Numbered from the stretch's first letter, positions 17,456 through 27,551 are shown. The stretch: DNA of 64,000 nucleotides from Galbitalea soli (GCF_010686725.1 NZ_JAAGWZ010000001.1:620001-684000); one strand, 5' to 3'. The notes: a model not told the origin generated them from the sequence alone. Translations and numbers: made by a program.

Positions 17456-20182
17456 GTGACGGTTAACGATCAAGACCCGTATTCGGTGAATCACACCGAT
17501 CAGGATCCTGACGAGACGGCCGAGTGGAACGAATCCCTCGACGCCGTCGTCGAGGCCCAGGGCCACGAGCGCGGCCGAGAGATCATGCTCAGCCTGCTCA
17601 AGCACTCCAAAGACCTGCACCTCGGCGTGCCGATGGTCCCCACCACGGACTACATCAACACGATCGCCCCCGAGAACGAGCCCGCCTTCCCCGGCAACGA
17701 GGAGATCGAGCGCCGCTACCGGGCATGGATCCGCTGGAACGCGGCGATCACCGTCCACCGCGCCCAGCGCCCCGGAATCGGTGTCGGCGGCCACATCTCC
17801 ACCTACGCCTCCTCCGCCGCCCTCTACGAGGTGGGCCACAACCACTTCTTCCGCGGCCAGGATCACCCGAGCGGAGGCGACCAGGTCTTCTACCAGGGCC
17901 ACGCCTCCCCCGGCATGTACGCGCGGGCCTTCCTCGAGGGCCGGCTCGGCACTGAGCAGCTCGACGGCTTCCGCCAGGAGAAGTCCCACGCCGCCGGCGG
18001 GCTGTCCTCCTACCCGCACCCGCGGCTCATGCCGCACTTCTGGCAGTTCCCGACCGTCTCCATGGGTCTCGGTCCCATCAACGCGATCTATCAGGCGCAG
18101 CAGAACAAGTACCTGACCAACCGCGGCATCAAGGATGTCGGCGACTCGCACGTGTGGGCCTTCCTCGGCGACGGCGAGATGGACGAGGTCGAGAGCCGTG
18201 GCGCCCTGCAGCTCGCCGCCAACGACGGCCTCGACAACCTGACCTTCGTGATCAACTGCAATCTGCAGCGCCTCGATGGCCCGGTGCGCGGCAATGGCAA
18301 GATCATCCAGGAACTGGAGAGCTTCTTCCGCGGCGCCGGCTGGAACGTCATCAAGGTCATCTGGGGCCGCGAGTGGGATGACCTGCTCGCCAAGGACACC
18401 GAGGGAGCCCTCCGCGACCTCATGAACCGCACCCCCGACGGCGACTACCAGACCTACAAGGGTGAGAGCGGCGCGTATATCCGCGAGAACTTCTTCGGCC
18501 GCGACCCCCGCGTCGCCGAGATGGTCAAGGACTACACCGACGACCAGCTCTGGCAGCTCAAGCGCGGTGGTCACGACTACCGCAAGGTCTACGCGGCGTT
18601 CAAGGCCGCGACCGAGCACAAGGGGCAGCCCACCGTCATCCTCGCGAAGACGGTCAAGGGCTACGGCCTCGGCCCGAGCTTCGAGGCGCGCAACGCGACG
18701 CACCAGATGAAGAAGCTCACGCTGCCCGACCTCAAGCAGTTCCGCGACGCGATGCACATCCCGATCACGGATGCGCAGCTCGAAGAGAACCCCTATCTGC
18801 CGCCGTACTACCACCCCGGTGAGGGCGACGAGGCGATCCAGTACCTGCACGAGCGCCGCCGCGCGCTCGGCGGGTACGTGCCCGAGCGCCGCAGCAAGTA
18901 CACGCAGATCACGCTGCCCGAGGAATCGGCCTATGCGATCGCGAAAAAGGGGTCGGGCAAGCAGGAGATCGCCACGACGATGGCCTTCGCCCGACTGCTC
19001 AAAGATCTGCTCAAGGCGCCGAACTTCGGCAATCGCGTCGTTCCGATCATCCCGGATGAGGCGCGCACCTTCGGAATGGACGCGTACTTCCCCACCTCGA
19101 AGATCTACAACCCCAACGGCCAGCACTACACCTCCGTCGACCGCGAGCTTCTGCTCGCCTACAAGGAGAGCCCGCAGGGCGCGATCGTGCACGTGGGCAT
19201 CAACGAGGCCGGCGGTTTCGCCGCGTTCACGGGCATCGGAACGTCGTATTCGACGCACGGCGAGCCGCTCATCCCGGTCTACGTGTTCTACTCGATGTTC
19301 GGATTCCAGCGCACCGGCGACGCGATGTGGGCGGCGGGCGACCAGATGGCGCGTGGCTTCATCGTCGGCGCGACCGCGGGTCGCACCACGCTCACGGGCG
19401 AGGGCCTCCAGCACGCCGACGGCCACTCGATCCTGCTCGCCTCCACCAACCCGGCTGTCGTCGCCTACGACGCCGCGTACGGCTACGAACTCGGTCAGAT
19501 CGTGAAGGCCGGTCTGGAGCGCATGTACGGCGGCCAGCATCCCGATCCCAACGTGATGTACTACCTCACCGTCTACAACGAGCCGATCGCCCAGCCTGCC
19601 GAACCCGAGAACCTGGATGTCGACGGGCTGCTGCGGGGCATCTACCTGCTCGCGCCGAGCGCGCAGCAGGGTCCGAAGGCGCAGCTGCTCGCGTCGGGAG
19701 TGGCGGTTCCGTGGGCCCTCGAAGCCCAGGAGCTGCTCGCGCGCGACTGGGGCGTCTCCGCCGACGTCTGGTCGGTCACCTCGTGGACCGAGCTGCGTCG
19801 CGACGGTCTCGCCGCCGAGGAGTTCAACTTCCTCAACCCCTACAGCGAGCCGCAGGTGCCCTATGTCACCCGCAAGCTCGCGGGCGCGGCGGGCCCCTTC
19901 GTCGCGGTCACCGACTACATGCACGCGGTGCCGGACCAGATCCGGCAGTTCGTGCCCGGCGACTACGCGACACTCGGCGCCGACGACTTCGGATTCTCCG
20001 ACACCCGTGCCGCGGCACGGCGGTACTTCAAGATCGATGGGCCCTCGCTCGTCGTCCGCACGCTGCAGGCCTTGGCGAAGCGCGGGGAGATCGACCGCCT
20101 CGTCGTCGGTGCGGCCATCGAGAAGTACCGACTGCACGACGTCGCGGCCGGCACCACCGGATCCGCGGGGGGCGAGAGCTAG
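17456..20182 (+). CDS. aceE: Pyruvate dehydrogenase E1 component, homodimeric type
   Basis: A 908-residue protein of the AceE type. It decarboxylates pyruvate with thiamine diphosphate and hands the acetyl group to the E2 lipoyl domain. The ThDP motif is visible as [12 protein letters not shown] with [15 protein letters not shown] downstream. Other family landmarks are [28 protein letters not shown] and [13 protein letters not shown] at 17456 follows the RBS aggaagagg. It lies six bases before the PucR-type regulator, so the two are likely co-transcribed, and it feeds acetyl-CoA to the fatty-acid genes downstream. Confidence 0.97.
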   Translation: MTVNDQDPYSVNHTDQDPDETAEWNESLDAVVEAQGHERGREIMLSLLKHSKDLHLGVPMVPTTDYINTIAPENEPAFPGNEEIERRYRAWIRWNAAITVHRAQRPGIGVGGHISTYASSAALYEVGHNHFFRGQDHPSGGDQVFYQGHASPGMYARAFLEGRLGTEQLDGFRQEKSHAAGGLSSYPHPRLMPHFWQFPTVSMGLGPINAIYQAQQNKYLTNRGIKDVGDSHVWAFLGDGEMDEVESRGALQLAANDGLDNLTFVINCNLQRLDGPVRGNGKIIQELESFFRGAGWNVIKVIWGREWDDLLAKDTEGALRDLMNRTPDGDYQTYKGESGAYIRENFFGRDPRVAEMVKDYTDDQLWQLKRGGHDYRKVYAAFKAATEHKGQPTVILAKTVKGYGLGPSFEARNATHQMKKLTLPDLKQFRDAMHIPITDAQLEENPYLPPYYHPGEGDEAIQYLHERRRALGGYVPERRSKYTQITLPEESAYAIAKKGSGKQEIATTMAFARLLKDLLKAPNFGNRVVPIIPDEARTFGMDAYFPTSKIYNPNGQHYTSVDRELLLAYKESPQGAIVHVGINEAGGFAAFTGIGTSYSTHGEPLIPVYVFYSMFGFQRTGDAMWAAGDQMARGFIVGATAGRTTLTGEGLQHADGHSILLASTNPAVVAYDAAYGYELGQIVKAGLERMYGGQHPDPNVMYYLTVYNEPIAQPAEPENLDVDGLLRGIYLLAPSAQQGPKAQLLASGVAVPWALEAQELLARDWGVSADVWSVTSWTELRRDGLAAEEFNFLNPYSEPQVPYVTRKLAGAAGPFVAVTDYMHAVPDQIRQFVPGDYATLGADDFGFSDTRAAARRYFKIDGPSLVVRTLQALAKRGEIDRLVVGAAIEKYRLHDVAAGTTGSAGGES

Positions 20183-20188
20183 CCTCCC

Positions 20189-21376
20189 GTGGCGCCCAAG
20201 ACGAAGGAGCAGACGCTCGCGTGGCTGCGCACCATCTCCGGTGAGCTGTCGACCGCGACGCTGAAACGACTCGAGGACACGCTGCCCTGGTATGGCGACA
20301 TGCCGCCGGGGCGGCGGTCCGCGGTCGGACTCGTGGCGCAGGCGGGCATCACCTCCTTCATCAGCTGGTTCGACGACCCCACCTCCACACCCTGGATCGC
20401 GGCCGATGTCTTCGGCGCCGCGCCGCGCGAGCTGCTGCGCTCGGTGAGCCTGCAGCAGACCCTGCAGCTGATCCGCATCACGGTGGAGGTGGTCGAGCAG
20501 CGCGTCAAAGACGGCGACGACATCCTGCGCGAGGCGATCCTCCTCTACTCGCGCGAGATCGCCTTCGCCGCCGCGGACGTCTACGCGCGCGCCGCCGAAG
20601 CCCGTGGCCTGTGGGATGCCCGGCTCGAGGCACTCGTCGTCGACTCCATCCTCAGCGGCGAGTACGACAACGAACTGCCGAGTCGCATCGCCGCCCTCGG
20701 CTGGAACGGCCACGGGGAGGTCTGCGTGCTCGTCGGCACCACGCCGCGGGTCCTCGACGTGGACCAGTTGCGCCGCACCGCCCGCCACCTCGACGCCGAC
20801 GTGCTCATCGGGGTGCAGGGCAACCGATTGGTGCTCGTGATCGGTCGGGCGGAGCCCGCCCCGGCCGAGGGCGACGACGCGAAGCCGCCGTTGCCGTTCC
20901 TCGAGATCGCGAAGCAACTGGAGCCCGGTTTCGGCCCGGGTCACCTCGTACTCGGCCACGAGGTGGCGACGCTCGTGGATGCCTCCAAGAGCGCGCGCGC
21001 CGCCCTGGCCGGCTTCGCGGTCGCGCGATCGTGGCGGAACGCTCCGCGCCCCACTCTCGCCGACGATCTGCTGCCGGAGCGAGCCTTCGCGGGCGATCCA
21101 CTGGCCCGGTCGACGCTCATCAACCGCATCTACAAGCCGCTCCAGTCCCACTCGACCGAGCTTCTCAGCACCCTGTGGTGCTACCTCGACAACGGGCGCT
21201 CGCTCGAGGCGACGGCGCGGGAGCTGTTCGTGCACCCGAACACGGTGCGCTACCGGCTCAAGCGGATCAGCGAGGTCATCGGCTGGGACGCGACGGGGGC
21301 GCGCGAGGCACTCATCCTGCAGGCGGCCCTCATCGTCGGCTCGATCGCCGACCCCGATCCGGCGCGCCGCCGCTGA
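20189..21376 (+). CDS. PucR/CdaR-type regulator, FasR-like, of fatty-acid synthesis genes
   Basis: A 395-residue regulator. Its C-terminus (about 325-380) is a PucR helix-turn-helix: LDNGRSLEATARELFVHPNT then VRYRLKRISEVIGWD. The middle has a GGDEF-like degenerate region, usual in CdaR relatives. Position is informative: in Streptomyces a PucR-type protein next to fabD (FasR) activates the fab operon, and in mycobacteria the same family lies between aceE and fabD (Rv2242). The gene starts with GTG six bases after aceE. Control of 23247-26805 is inferred from this synteny, not read from the sequence. Confidence 0.88.
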   Translation: MAPKTKEQTLAWLRTISGELSTATLKRLEDTLPWYGDMPPGRRSAVGLVAQAGITSFISWFDDPTSTPWIAADVFGAAPRELLRSVSLQQTLQLIRITVEVVEQRVKDGDDILREAILLYSREIAFAAADVYARAAEARGLWDARLEALVVDSILSGEYDNELPSRIAALGWNGHGEVCVLVGTTPRVLDVDQLRRTARHLDADVLIGVQGNRLVLVIGRAEPAPAEGDDAKPPLPFLEIAKQLEPGFGPGHLVLGHEVATLVDASKSARAALAGFAVARSWRNAPRPTLADDLLPERAFAGDPLARSTLINRIYKPLQSHSTELLSTLWCYLDNGRSLEATARELFVHPNTVRYRLKRISEVIGWDATGAREALILQAALIVGSIADPDPARRR

Positions 21377-21392
21377 CGGGTGCGCCCGGGCG

Positions 21393-23087
21393 CTAGCTGC
21401 AGTGCGGATCCGCAGCGGGCAGCGCGCCGTGTAAGAGATAGTCGTCGACGGCGCCGTCCACACAGTCGTTCCCCTTGGCGTAGGCGGTGTGCCCGTCGCC
21501 GTCGAAGGTCACGAGGTGCGCGCTCCGCAGTTGCCTGCTGAGTGCGACGGCGTCCTCGTAGGGTGTCGCGGGATCGCGGGTCGTCCCCACGACGAGGATG
21601 GGGCCGGCGGTCGGCGCGTGGATCGGCGTGGGGAAGAAGCTCGGTCCGTAGGGCCAGTAGGCGCAGTCGGCGTCGCCGTAGGCCTCGTAGATGCCGAGAA
21701 CGGGCGCATCGTGCACGAATTGCTCTGCGGCCTGGCGCATCTCGATCACGTTGAACTCCGACCCGTACTCGAGGCAGTCCACCGCGTGACCGGCGACCGT
21801 GGACTGATCCTCGTACCGCCCTGATTCGTCCCGATCGTTGTAGTCGTCGGCGAGGCTGAAGGCGGCATCGGCCCGTCCGCGTGCGGCCGCCCGGAGGGCA
21901 TCGTTGAGGTCGGGCCAGGTGTCGGTCGTGTACAAGGCACCGGTGATGGCGACCGCGAGCGTCGCATCTCCGAGGAGGCGGCCGTCACTCGCCCGCAGGG
22001 GATGCGCCGCAACCCGGCCCAGGAGGGCCTTGATCTCGCCCATGCCCTGGTCGACCGTGCCGTGGACGGCGCAGCGCCGCCCGTCGGTCGCGATCCGGCG
22101 CGAGTGAGTGCAGGCCGAGACGAAGGAGCGCAGCGCGTTCTCGAAGCCGACCGCCTGGCTCGTGTCGGGGTGCGCGGGCCTGGCCGCGACATCCGGTGTC
22201 TGCCCCGACCCCAGGCTCTGGGTGTCGACCATGTCTTCGTCGCCCTCGAAGGGCGAGAGACCCGCCGGAGTGTCGTCAGAAGAACCGCTCCACGGATCCT
22301 CGGCGCCGTCGAAGACGAACCTGCCGACGCGCGTGGGGAAGAGCCCCGCATAGAGCGTGCCGAGATAGCTGCCGTAGGAGTAGCCGAGGTAGTTGAGGCG
22401 CGACTCCCCGAGCGCGGCGCGGATCACGTCCATGTCGCGTGCGACGCTGATCGAGTCGACCTCGGCCAGGAGGTGTCCCGTGTTCTCCGCGCAGGATTCC
22501 GAATAGGCTCTCGCCCGCGCGATGTCGGCAGCGATCCAGCGGTCGGAGCCGATCGGCCCCGGCAGGATCCCGTACAGGTAGCGATCCATGCCGGCCGAGT
22601 CGTAGCAGGTCACGGGTGTCGAGGCTCCCACACCCCGCGGGTCGAAGCCGATGACGTCGAAGTGCCGCGCGATCGTGCTGTCGACGGCGTCGAGGACGGA
22701 ATCCTCGATCATCGCGGTGCCGGAACCGCCCGGCCCACCGGGGTCGACGAGCAGCGAACCCGTGCGCGTTCCGCTCGCCGGATGCTTCACGAGGGCGACG
22801 TCGATCCGCGGCCCGCTCGGCCGGAACCAGTCGAGCGGCTCGCTCACCGTCGTGCACAGGAGTCCACTGTCGCAGTGATTCCAGTGCAGCTTCTGCGTGT
22901 AGAAGGGCTGGGTCTCAGCAGAGATGGCGGAGGCGGGTGCCGCCTCGAAGGAGCCGGCCGCGTCGCCCACGACCTTCGACAGCACGGTCGAGGTCGAGAC
23001 GACGGCGACGACGACGCCGATCGTGATGAGGGTGCTCCGCCGGATGCGGGGTCGCCGGGGCGGGGGCGGCGGCCACTCGTTGTCCAT
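21393..23087 (-). CDS. Secreted or membrane-anchored alpha/beta hydrolase, TAP-type peptidase family
   Basis: A 564-residue protein with an N-terminal membrane anchor (about residues 18-42) after a Pro/Arg-rich start. The hydrolase domain has an oxyanion region (LLVDPGGPGGSG), DPRGVGAST, and a nucleophile elbow GYSYGSYLG with Ser at about residue 230. The C-terminal TAP-like domain holds Asp (TTRDPATPYE) and His (DGDGHTAYA). Mycobacterial relatives (Hip1/CaeA type) are cell-wall proteases or esterases. It lies inverted between the regulator and fabD, so it shares the fabD promoter region. The substrate is unknown. Confidence 0.9.
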   Translation of the reverse strand: MDNEWPPPPPRRPRIRRSTLITIGVVVAVVSTSTVLSKVVGDAAGSFEAAPASAISAETQPFYTQKLHWNHCDSGLLCTTVSEPLDWFRPSGPRIDVALVKHPASGTRTGSLLVDPGGPGGSGTAMIEDSVLDAVDSTIARHFDVIGFDPRGVGASTPVTCYDSAGMDRYLYGILPGPIGSDRWIAADIARARAYSESCAENTGHLLAEVDSISVARDMDVIRAALGESRLNYLGYSYGSYLGTLYAGLFPTRVGRFVFDGAEDPWSGSSDDTPAGLSPFEGDEDMVDTQSLGSGQTPDVAARPAHPDTSQAVGFENALRSFVSACTHSRRIATDGRRCAVHGTVDQGMGEIKALLGRVAAHPLRASDGRLLGDATLAVAITGALYTTDTWPDLNDALRAAARGRADAAFSLADDYNDRDESGRYEDQSTVAGHAVDCLEYGSEFNVIEMRQAAEQFVHDAPVLGIYEAYGDADCAYWPYGPSFFPTPIHAPTAGPILVVGTTRDPATPYEDAVALSRQLRSAHLVTFDGDGHTAYAKGNDCVDGAVDDYLLHGALPAADPHCS

Positions 23088-23246
23088 TCCTCGAATCTAC
23101 GGGCTGTGGCGGCTCGTCACACCCCGCCCGATCGGGGTACATCGACGCCCGCCGGGGCCCGTTCGTACGCGAAATGCACAACGAATCGGCAAATGTTTGG
23201 ACGGATGTGACAGCGAAGCACCCCGGGAAGTTGGCAGACTGGTGCA

Positions 23247-24164
23247 GTGATCGTTGTCGTTGCGCCCGGGCAGGGCTCCCAAACCCCCGGGTTCCTCGAA
23301 CCCTGGCTGGCCGAATCCCGTTTTCGTGAGCACCTCGGGGAGATCTCCGAGACGGTCGGCATCGACCTCGTCGCCCACGGCACCACGAGTGACGCGGACA
23401 CCATCCGCGACACCGCCGTGGCGCAGCCGCTCATTGTTGCGGCGGGGCTCCTCGCCCTGCAGGGGCTCGACCTCGACACGCATCGACACCTGGTCGGCGG
23501 CATCGCCGGACACTCGGTCGGCGAGGTCACCGCGGCCGCCGGCGCGGGAATCCTCAGCGAGGAGGACGCCCTCATCCTCGTCCGCGAGCGGAGCCGTGCC
23601 ATGGCGCAGGCCGCCGCGCTGGAGGCGACCGGCATGAGCGCGGTCCTCGGCGGTGACGAGGATGCCCTGCTCGCCCGCCTCGTCGAACTCGGGCTCGAAC
23701 CCGCCAACTTCAACGGCGGCGGCCAGATCGTCGTCGCCGGTGCGCTCGACGCGCTCGCCGCGCTGCAGGCCGACCCGGTCCCCGGCACCCGGGTGATCCC
23801 GCTCCAGGTGGCCGGCGCCTTCCACACCCGATACATGGCGCCCGCGGTGGACCACCTGCGCACCGTGGCCGCGACGATCGCGACGCGCGAGCCGAGCATC
23901 CCGATCTGGACCAATCGCGACGGCAGCGCGGTCGCCGATGGTCGTGAGTTCCTCGACCTTCTCGTGGGCCAGGTCTCTTCGCCCGTGCGGTGGGACCGGA
24001 CAATGGCCGCGATGGCCGACAGCGGCGTCAGCGGCATCATCGAGCTCGCGCCCGCGGGCGCGCTCGTCGGCCTCGCCAAGCGCGCGTTGAAGGGCGTACC
24101 GTCGGTCGCAGTGAAGACCCCCGACGACCTCGCCGCCGCGCACGACCTCATGAACGGTAAGTAA
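23247..24164 (+). CDS. fabD: Malonyl-CoA:ACP transacylase
   Basis: A 305-residue protein that loads malonate from CoA onto ACP, starting the FAS-II cycle. The nucleophile motif GHSVGEVTAA places Ser at about residue 90; a conserved Arg follows in ERSRAMAQ, and His is in GAFHTRYMAP. The N-terminus APGQGSQTPGFL is typical. It starts with GTG. The stop overlaps the fabH start by one base (TAATG), indicating coupled translation. The 159-bp upstream spacer is shared with the divergent hydrolase and is the likely FasR-like target. Confidence 0.97.
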   Translation: MIVVVAPGQGSQTPGFLEPWLAESRFREHLGEISETVGIDLVAHGTTSDADTIRDTAVAQPLIVAAGLLALQGLDLDTHRHLVGGIAGHSVGEVTAAAGAGILSEEDALILVRERSRAMAQAAALEATGMSAVLGGDEDALLARLVELGLEPANFNGGGQIVVAGALDALAALQADPVPGTRVIPLQVAGAFHTRYMAPAVDHLRTVAATIATREPSIPIWTNRDGSAVADGREFLDLLVGQVSSPVRWDRTMAAMADSGVSGIIELAPAGALVGLAKRALKGVPSVAVKTPDDLAAAHDLMNGK

Positions 24165-25174
24165 TGGCCCACCCCACCCTCAAGCAGTCCAGCGGTGCGC
24201 AGTTCACGCGCATCTACAGTTACGGAGCAGCGCGCGGCGACCTCGTCGTTCCCAACGAGGAGCTGATCGAGCCCATCAACTCGAGTGACGAGTGGATCCG
24301 CCAGCGCACCGGCATCGTCACGCGCACCCGCGCCTCCGCGGGTCTCAGCGCCGTGGACCTCGCCACCGAGGCGGCGACCGAGGCGGTCTCGAAATCCGGT
24401 CTGGCGCCCGAGCAGATCGACCTCGTCATCGTCGCGACCATCAGCAATATGCAGCAGACGCCGTCGATGGCGGCGGTCGTCGCCGATCGCGTGGGCGCCA
24501 ACCCCGCCGCCGCCTACGACGAGAACGCCGCGTGCGCGGGCTTCAGCTACGGGGTCACCCAGGCCGACGCCCTCATCCGCGCCGGAGCGGCCCACTACGC
24601 GCTCGTCATCGGCGCCGAGAAGCTCTCCGACATCGTCGACCCCACCGACCGCACCATCTCCTTCCTGCTCGGCGACGGCGCCGGCGCCGTGGTCATCGGG
24701 CCGAGCGACACGCCCGGCATCGCGCCCGCCGTCTGGGGCTCCGACGGCTCCAAGGCCGGCGCGGTCGGCATGAACGCGACCCTCACGGAGTACCGCGACG
24801 GCGCTGGCGAGGTGCCCTGGCCCACGCTCCGGCAGGAGGGGCAGACCGTCTTCCGCTGGGCGGTCTGGGACATGGCGAAGGTCGCGCAGCGCGCGCTGGA
24901 CGCGGCCGGCATCACGAGCGATGATCTCGCGGCGTTCATCCCCCACCAGGCGAATATGCGCATCATCGACGAGTTCGCGAAGCAGCTGAAGCTGCCCGCG
25001 CACGTCGTGATCGGGCGCGACATCGAGACCACCGGCAACACCTCCGCCGCGTCGATCCCCCTCGCCACCCACCGGCTGCTCGCGGAGCATCCCGAACTGA
25101 GCGGCGGGCTCGCCCTGCAGATCGGCTTCGGCGCGGGGCTCGTGTTCGGCGCCCAGGTCGTCGTACTCCCCTAA
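24164..25174 (+). CDS. fabH: 3-oxoacyl-ACP synthase III (KAS III)
   Basis: A 336-residue condensing enzyme that joins acetyl-CoA or a branched acyl-CoA with malonyl-ACP. The catalytic triad is complete: Cys at about residue 124 (NAACAGFSYG), His in IPHQANMRI and Asn in TGNTSAASIP. ISSNDEWI-like INSSDEWIRQRTGI is also present. Acyl-CoA choice here sets straight or branched chains; Microbacteriaceae make mostly branched fatty acids, so branched primers are likely but not shown. It sits in the fabD-fabH-acpP-fabF operon. Confidence 0.97.
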   Translation: MAHPTLKQSSGAQFTRIYSYGAARGDLVVPNEELIEPINSSDEWIRQRTGIVTRTRASAGLSAVDLATEAATEAVSKSGLAPEQIDLVIVATISNMQQTPSMAAVVADRVGANPAAAYDENAACAGFSYGVTQADALIRAGAAHYALVIGAEKLSDIVDPTDRTISFLLGDGAGAVVIGPSDTPGIAPAVWGSDGSKAGAVGMNATLTEYRDGAGEVPWPTLRQEGQTVFRWAVWDMAKVAQRALDAAGITSDDLAAFIPHQANMRIIDEFAKQLKLPAHVVIGRDIETTGNTSAASIPLATHRLLAEHPELSGGLALQIGFGAGLVFGAQVVVLP

Positions 25175-25217
25175 TAAGCTATTCAACGGTCATACGACAC
25201 CCCCAAGGAGATAAACA

Positions 25218-25466
25218 ATGGCATTGTCCACCGAAGAAGTTCTCGCAGGTCTTGCTGAGCTGATCAACGATGAGACCGGCATCGCAACCGACACGGTCGA
25301 GCTGGACAAGTCCTTCACCGACGACCTCGACATCGACTCCATCTCGATGATGACGATCGTCGTGAACGCCGAAGAGAAGTTCGACGTGAAGATCCCCGAC
25401 GAAGAGGTCAAGAACCTCAAGACCGTGGGTGACGCCGTCAGCTTCATCACCGCGGCGCAGGGCTAG
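25218..25466 (+). CDS. acpP: Acyl carrier protein
   Basis: An 82-residue acidic four-helix carrier. The phosphopantetheine site is Ser41 in DLDIDSISMM; here the common DSL tripeptide is DSI. The strong RBS aaggag lies eight bases before the ATG. It shuttles growing chains between FabD, FabH and FabF. Spacing of 43 bases after fabH and 100 bases before fabF allows separate internal signals, as is common for this highly expressed gene. Confidence 0.97.
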   Translation: MALSTEEVLAGLAELINDETGIATDTVELDKSFTDDLDIDSISMMTIVVNAEEKFDVKIPDEEVKNLKTVGDAVSFITAAQG

Positions 25467-25566
25467 ATTCCAGCACCCACGGCTGGTCGGTCCGGGCAGT
25501 TCACCTGACCGACCCGCCCGTGAGTGCGCCCGCGGCACCACGCAACACCCACAGAGAGAACGTTCT

Positions 25567-26805
25567 ATGACCAAGAAAATCGTTGTCACCGGGATCGGCG
25601 CCACCTCCCCGCTCGGCGGCACCGCCCACGACTCCTGGAAGGCCCTGCTCGCCGGCGAGTCGGGAATCTCCACGCTCCATCAGGACTGGGTCGCCGCACT
25701 CGACCTCCCGGTGACTTTCGCCGGGCAGGCGAAGGTGCGCGCCGAGGAGGTCCTCGAGCGAGTCGAGTACAAGCGCCTCGACCCCTCCAGCCAGTTCGCC
25801 CTGATCTCGGCTCGCGAAGCGTGGGCGGACGCGGGCTCGCCCGACGTCGATCCCGCCCGTGTCGGTGTCGACTACTCGACGGGGATCGGCGGCCTGTGGA
25901 CTCTTCTCGACGCGTGGGACACCCTCAAGGAGAAGGGTCCCCGACGCGTGCTGCCGATGACGATCCCGATGCTCATGCCGAACGCCGCGGCGGCCGCGAT
26001 CAGCATGTCGATCCCCTCGCGCGCGTTCGCCCGCACCGACGTCTCGGCCTGCGCCTCGAGCACCGAGGCGATCTCCAACGCCTACGACCACCTCCAGCAG
26101 GGGCTCGCGGACGTCGTGATCGCGGGCGGCACCGAGGCGGTCATCCACCCCCTGCCCATCGCCGCCTTCGCCGCGATGCAGGCGCTCTCGAAGCGGAACG
26201 ACGATCCGGCGACCGCCTCACGCCCCTTCGACGTGACGCGCGACGGCTTCGTGCTCGGCGAAGGTGCGGGCACGATCGTGCTCGAGACCGAGGAGCACGC
26301 ACTGGCGCGCGGAGCCCGCATCTACGCGGAACTCGCCGGCGGTGCGGTCACGAGCGACTCGTACCACATCACCGCTCCCGACCCCGAGGGGAACGCGGCG
26401 GCGCGCGCCATGAAGGCCGCGATCGCTCAGGCGGGTGCCGAGCCGAGCGATGTCGTGCACGTCAACGCGCACGCGACGAGCACGCCCGTGGGCGACGTGG
26501 CGGAGTACCGCTCGCTGCTGCGCGTGTTCGGTGACCACCTGCCGAACATCGCGGTCTCTGCGACCAAGGCCGCGACGGGCCACCTCCTCGGTGGGACCGG
26601 CGCGCTCGAGGCGATCTTCACGATCCTCGCGCTCCACGAGCGAACCGCGCCGCCGACGATCAACGTGACCGAGCAGGATCCCGAGATCGTGCTCGACGTC
26701 GTCACCTCGCCGCGGTCCCTCGGCGACGGCCCGCTGCTCGCGCTCAGCAACTCCTTCGGCTTCGGCGGCCACAACGCGGTCGCCGCCTTCCGCAGCTACC
26801 ACTGA
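25567..26805 (+). CDS. fabF: 3-oxoacyl-ACP synthase II (KAS II)
   Basis: A 412-residue elongating condensing enzyme with Cys at about residue 162 (DVSACASSTEA) and two His in VNAHATSTPVGD and ATKAATGHLLGGTGA. It begins MTKKIVVTGIGATSPLGG at the ATG at 25567; the 100-bp stretch from acpP is not coding. It carries acyl-ACP elongation with malonyl-ACP in FAS-II. A strong hairpin terminator follows 20 bases downstream, marking the operon end. Confidence 0.97.
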   Translation: MTKKIVVTGIGATSPLGGTAHDSWKALLAGESGISTLHQDWVAALDLPVTFAGQAKVRAEEVLERVEYKRLDPSSQFALISAREAWADAGSPDVDPARVGVDYSTGIGGLWTLLDAWDTLKEKGPRRVLPMTIPMLMPNAAAAAISMSIPSRAFARTDVSACASSTEAISNAYDHLQQGLADVVIAGGTEAVIHPLPIAAFAAMQALSKRNDDPATASRPFDVTRDGFVLGEGAGTIVLETEEHALARGARIYAELAGGAVTSDSYHITAPDPEGNAAARAMKAAIAQAGAEPSDVVHVNAHATSTPVGDVAEYRSLLRVFGDHLPNIAVSATKAATGHLLGGTGALEAIFTILALHERTAPPTINVTEQDPEIVLDVVTSPRSLGDGPLLALSNSFGFGGHNAVAAFRSYH

Positions 26806-26824
26806 GCCGCCGCACCGCTCGACC

Positions 26825-26866
26825 ACGAGCCCGGCCACCCCGCACGAAAAGGGTGGCCGGGCTCGT
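26825..26866. terminator. Bidirectional hairpin terminator between fabF and DUF3145
   Basis: A perfect 16-bp stem (26825-26840 with 26851-26866) closes a 10-base loop, cgcacgaaaa. It lies between two convergent genes, 20 bases after the fabF stop. A T/G stretch (gtttgggggggg) follows on the plus strand. Two further G-runs lie between here and 26937, with nothing else of note. Confidence 0.88.
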
Positions 26867-26937
26867 CGTTTGGGGGGGGATGTGACGAGCCCGACCACCG
26901 CGCGGCACCTAGCCGGTTCAGTGGGATCGGGGGGGGG

Positions 26938-27441
26938 TTACCCGACCTTGTGCAGCCAGACGACCTGGCTGGCGTCGCTCGCGTGCCGGAACGCCTCCAG
27001 CTCGTCGTCCCAGGCCTGCCCGAGGGCGAGGCGGAGTTCACGATGCAGTTCGAGCGCGTTGGAGCCCGCGACCTCCATGGCGTAGCGGACGCGGTCCTCC
27101 GGGACCACGACGTTGCCGACCGTGTCGGTCTGGGCGAAGAAGATGCCGAGGTCGGGAGTGTGCATCCAGCGACCGCCGTCGGTGCCGAGCCCGGCGTCCT
27201 CGGTGACCTCGTAGCGCAGGTGCTCCCAGCCGCGGAGGGCGGACGCCAGACGAGCGCCGGTGCCCTGCGGGCCCTCCCAGTAGAACTCGGCGCGCTGGGC
27301 GCCCTTCAACACCGGCTGGTCATCCCAGGCGAAGTTGACCGCCCTTTCGAGAGCGCGACCAGCAGCCCATTCGATGTGTGGGCATAGCGCGCGCGGCGCA
27401 GAGTGAACGTACAGCACTCCGCGAGCAGTTGGTGCAGACAC
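26938..27441 (-). CDS. DUF3145 family protein
   Basis: A 167-residue actinobacterial protein of unknown function (DUF3145). It opens SAPTARGVLYVHSAPRALCP, then has EWAAGRAL, a Trp-rich WDDQPVLKGAQRAEFYWEGP and a C-terminal LGQAWDDELEAFRHASDA. The GTG at 27441 is preferred because GGAG lies six bases upstream; the ATG four codons earlier has no RBS. It converges on fabF across a terminator, as seen in several Micrococcales to my knowledge. Cytosolic; no catalytic motif is recognised. Confidence 0.9.
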   Translation of the reverse strand: MSAPTARGVLYVHSAPRALCPHIEWAAGRALERAVNFAWDDQPVLKGAQRAEFYWEGPQGTGARLASALRGWEHLRYEVTEDAGLGTDGGRWMHTPDLGIFFAQTDTVGNVVVPEDRVRYAMEVAGSNALELHRELRLALGQAWDDELEAFRHASDASQVVWLHKVG

Positions 27442-27493
27442 GTTTTTCTCCATTCGGTTAGGTGCGACTTCCCCATCGACCTGACGAATGGAA

Positions 27494-27551
27494 CAAACGT
27501 GCTTCGTTTGAATTATGGCTGATGATGCGAGGGAATCACAAGGGTGTGATT
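27494..27551. promoter_or_regulatory. Two inverted repeats in the DUF3145/glycosyltransferase divergent spacer
   Basis: CAAACG-tgctt-CGTTTG (27494-27510) and AATCACA-aggg-TGTGATT (27534-27551) are perfect inverted repeats in a locally AT-rich spacer. A -10-like TAGACT for the glycosyltransferase gene lies at 27573-27578, so the second repeat covers its -35 region. Both look like operators. The bound protein is unknown; the downstream PadR gene at 28842 is a candidate. Confidence 0.5.

Noticed and set aside
17450-21463. A 1300-codon open frame on the minus strand, antisense to aceE and the regulator
   Set aside because: A high-GC artefact: the plus strand holds complete, motif-bearing proteins over the same span, and the product has no recognisable domains.
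27534-27551. CRP site
   Set aside because: The CRP consensus is TGTGA-N6-TCACA. Here the arms are in the opposite order (TCACA...TGTGA), so it is a different operator type.
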